From positions 1,926,001 through 1,990,000 of the forward strand of contig NZ_CP007440.1 of NCBI RefSeq assembly GCF_001579845.1: a stretch of 64,000 bases of DNA, read 5' to 3'. This DNA comes from Rhodoplanes sp. Z2-YC6860. GTDB taxonomy: Bacteria; Pseudomonadota; Alphaproteobacteria; Rhizobiales; Xanthobacteraceae. The translations under genes were made by a program, and so were the position numbers. This document shows positions 62,178-64,000 of the stretch, piece after piece (position 1 is the stretch's first letter; each line of letters begins with the position of its first letter). The notes beneath the pieces were generated by a model, which did no database searches, had not been told where the DNA came from, and was given only the letters and a program-made list of their open reading frames with translations.

Positions 62178-63665
62178 ATGACCCACGTCGAAAGTGACGC
62201 CGATGTCGAGATGTTCGACCTTGCGCCGGTTTCGCTGTGGCTCGAAGACTTCAGCGGCGTCAGGCAGCTCTTCGAGACATGGCGCGCCGAAGGCATCACC
62301 GATCTCGCCGGTCATTTGCGCGCCGATCCCTCCCGGATCAAAGCCTGCTCTGAGCGCATCCGGGTGCTCAAGGTCAACAGGCGCACGTTGACGTTGTTCG
62401 AGGCTGCCGATCTGGCCGATCTGGTGGCCAATCTCGGTAAGGTGTTCCGCGACGACATGCTCGATCGGCATGTCGAGGAACTGACGGCGCTGTGGAACGG
62501 CCAAACCGAGTTCTTCAGCCACTCCGTCAACTACAGTCTCTCAGGCCGGCGGATCGACATCCGGATGACCGGCCGGGTGCTGCCCGGCCAGGAGCAAAGC
62601 CTGGAACGGGTGCTCATCGCCATCGAGGACGTGACCGAGCGCGAAACGGCGCGGCGCGAGCAGGTGGCGAGCGAGAATTATGCCCGGGGCCTGTTCGAGC
62701 ACTCGCCGGTGTCGCTGTGGGTGGAGGACTTCAGCGCGATCAAGAAGCTTCTCGACGAACTCCGCGAGCGGGGCATCGAGGATTTCCGCGTCTTCACCGA
62801 CGTGCATCCGGAATTCGTGCAGCGCTGCATGAGCGAGATCCGCGTGCTCGACATCAACCAGCAGACGCTGGAGCTGTTTCATGCACCGGACAAGACGACG
62901 CTGCTGCACCGTCTCGGCGAGGTGTTCCGCGACGACATGCAGCGATCGTTCCGCGAGCAGCTCATCGACCTGTGGCACGGCAAGCTGTTCCAGCGGCGCG
63001 AGGTGGTGAACTACGCCTTGAACGGCAACGAGGTGCACGTGCTCCTCCAGTTCTCGGTGCTTCCCGGTCACGAGCAGGACTGGTCGCAGGTGCAAGTGGC
63101 CCTGATCGACATCACCGCGCGCAAGAAGGCCGAGGCCTATCTCGAGTTCCTCGGGACGCACGACGTGGTCACCAAGCTCTACAATCGCGCCTTCTACGTC
63201 GACGAACTCAACCGTATCGAGCGCAAGGGGCTCCGGCCGGTGACCATCGTCATGGTCGACCTCAATGGTCTGAAGGCGGCCAACGACCTGTGGGGTCATG
63301 AGGTTGGCGACGCGCTGCTCCGCCGCATCGGCGAGGTGCTCGGCAAGGCTGTCGAAAAGCCGTCGAGCGCAGCCCGCATCGGCGGCGACGAGTTCGCTCT
63401 GCTGCTGCCGGGAGTCGATGCGGAGGGTGGCGAGACGATGATGGAGGAGGTTCGCAAGCTCGTCGATCTCAACAACCAGTTCTATCCGGGCATGCTGCTC
63501 AGCCTGTCGATGGGGGCCGCCACCAGCGCCCCAGGCGAACGGCTGGAGGATGTCGCCCGGCGCGCGGACTTCACCATGTATGAGGCGAAACGTGCGTTCT
63601 ACTCCAGCCTCGCCAACGATCGCCGACAGCGCGGGGCGCCGGGCCGTCCGGCTTCGGCGAACTGA
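62178..63665 (+). CDS. diguanylate cyclase with two PAS-like domains
   Basis: This 495-residue soluble protein has CGGTCGGAGGTTGATC before the ATG. Two tandem PAS-like domains, clearly duplicated, begin PVSLWLEDFSGVRQLFETWR and PVSLWVEDFSAIKKLLDELR. Both carry a VFRDDM block later. A GGDEF domain follows from about residue 330 with the intact motif ARIGGDEFALLLPG; it makes c-di-GMP from GTP. No EAL domain is present. It is likely a cytosolic sensor of unknown signal. Confidence 0.9.
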   Translation: MTHVESDADVEMFDLAPVSLWLEDFSGVRQLFETWRAEGITDLAGHLRADPSRIKACSERIRVLKVNRRTLTLFEAADLADLVANLGKVFRDDMLDRHVEELTALWNGQTEFFSHSVNYSLSGRRIDIRMTGRVLPGQEQSLERVLIAIEDVTERETARREQVASENYARGLFEHSPVSLWVEDFSAIKKLLDELRERGIEDFRVFTDVHPEFVQRCMSEIRVLDINQQTLELFHAPDKTTLLHRLGEVFRDDMQRSFREQLIDLWHGKLFQRREVVNYALNGNEVHVLLQFSVLPGHEQDWSQVQVALIDITARKKAEAYLEFLGTHDVVTKLYNRAFYVDELNRIERKGLRPVTIVMVDLNGLKAANDLWGHEVGDALLRRIGEVLGKAVEKPSSAARIGGDEFALLLPGVDAEGGETMMEEVRKLVDLNNQFYPGMLLSLSMGAATSAPGERLEDVARRADFTMYEAKRAFYSSLANDRRQRGAPGRPASAN

Positions 63666-63686
63666 TATGCCGGTCCGGCGCGCCCC

Positions 63687-64000
63687 ATGAATTTCGCGAG
63701 CGACAACACCGCAGGCATCGCGCCCGACATTCTCCAGGCGCTCGTGGCCGGCAACGATGGCTTCGCGCTGGGCTACGGCAATGACGATGTCACCCGCGCG
63801 GTCGAGCGGCGGATCGGCGAACTCTTCGAGCGCGACGTCGCGGTGTTTCTGGTGCCGACCGGCACCGCCGCCAACGCATTGGCGCTCGCGCATGTGAGCC
63901 CGCCCTGGGGCGCGGTGTTCGCCCATGCCGAAGCGCACATCCTGACCGACGAATGCGGCGCGCCGGAATTCTTCGGCGCGGGCATCAAGCTCGTGGGCAT
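63687..64000 (+). CDS. threonine aldolase-like PLP enzyme (3' end outside window)
   Basis: This open frame runs from the ATG at 63687 to the window end. It reads MNFASDNTAGIAPDILQALV, GYGNDDVTRAVERRIGELFE and LVPTGTAANALALAHVSPPW, the N-terminal part of low-specificity threonine aldolases of the beta-eliminating lyase group. The PLP lysine lies beyond the window. It starts 21 bases after the GGDEF gene and may be co-transcribed. Confidence 0.85.
   Translation, partial: MNFASDNTAGIAPDILQALVAGNDGFALGYGNDDVTRAVERRIGELFERDVAVFLVPTGTAANALALAHVSPPWGAVFAHAEAHILTDECGAPEFFGAGIKLVG

Overview
The window looks like chromosomal DNA of a GC-rich alphaproteobacterium of the Hyphomicrobiales, most like the Bradyrhizobium / Rhodopseudomonas / Xanthobacteraceae group. 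The signs are orphan Bug-type (TctC) receptors, DUF992 and DUF459 proteins, a BBP2-type porin, an SPFH/NfeD pair, long inverted repeats of the CCGGAATGAC kind between genes, and an HWE histidine kinase. This rests on family recognition only.

Bases 1-38,000 read as ordinary GC-rich chromosome. Four Bug solute receptors (1-4,662) have no transporter membrane genes beside them. They are followed by a GST, a periplasmic cupin, a PAP2 membrane phosphatase and an old-yellow-enzyme/SDR operon (7,354-9,862). Next come an aspartate aminotransferase, a DUF992 protein, a 5'-nucleotidase divergent from hemH, a kelch protein, an SPFH/NfeD pair, a porin and an alpha/beta hydrolase. A cell-envelope cluster follows: galU, two MltB-type transglycosylases and a DUF459 SGNH protein. 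A GST/HpaB-type hydroxylase operon with a divergent MarR regulator (26,684-29,582) seems less GC-rich than its surroundings. gltBD (29,671-35,874) and a flavoprotein/LysR divergent pair complete this half.

Bases 38,000-53,200 are accessory in character, with many very short genes, several secreted or zinc-ribbon products, and lower GC. A complete ECF sigma / anti-sigma / fasciclin locus (39,748-41,667) has a matching promoter-like motif in front of both transcription units. A stretch of gene debris follows (42,108-43,050): pieces of an ABC ATPase, an IS5-type transposase and a VIT/MbfA-type iron transporter. Further on are a ModA-like binding protein, a stand-alone HEAGH metalloprotease-like protein, and a small operon around an ATP-dependent DNA ligase. 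Between 48,883 and 50,428 three copies of a 68-bp triple-motif repeat and four copies of an identical hairpin alternate with unrelated micro-genes. An HWE kinase, an XRE regulator and a DUF4142 protein close this part.

Bases 53,321-61,626 are an integrated element read entirely from the minus strand: tyrosine integrase, small secreted protein, integrase relic, unknown protein, AlpA-type regulator, primase, primase-helicase, HTH protein, coiled-coil protein, and a second HEAGH protein. It has replication and integration genes but no recognisable capsid, terminase or conjugation genes, so it resembles a phage satellite or a minimal integrative element. Ordinary chromosome resumes with a double-PAS GGDEF protein and the start of a threonine aldolase.

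No rRNA, tRNA or CRISPR array was seen.
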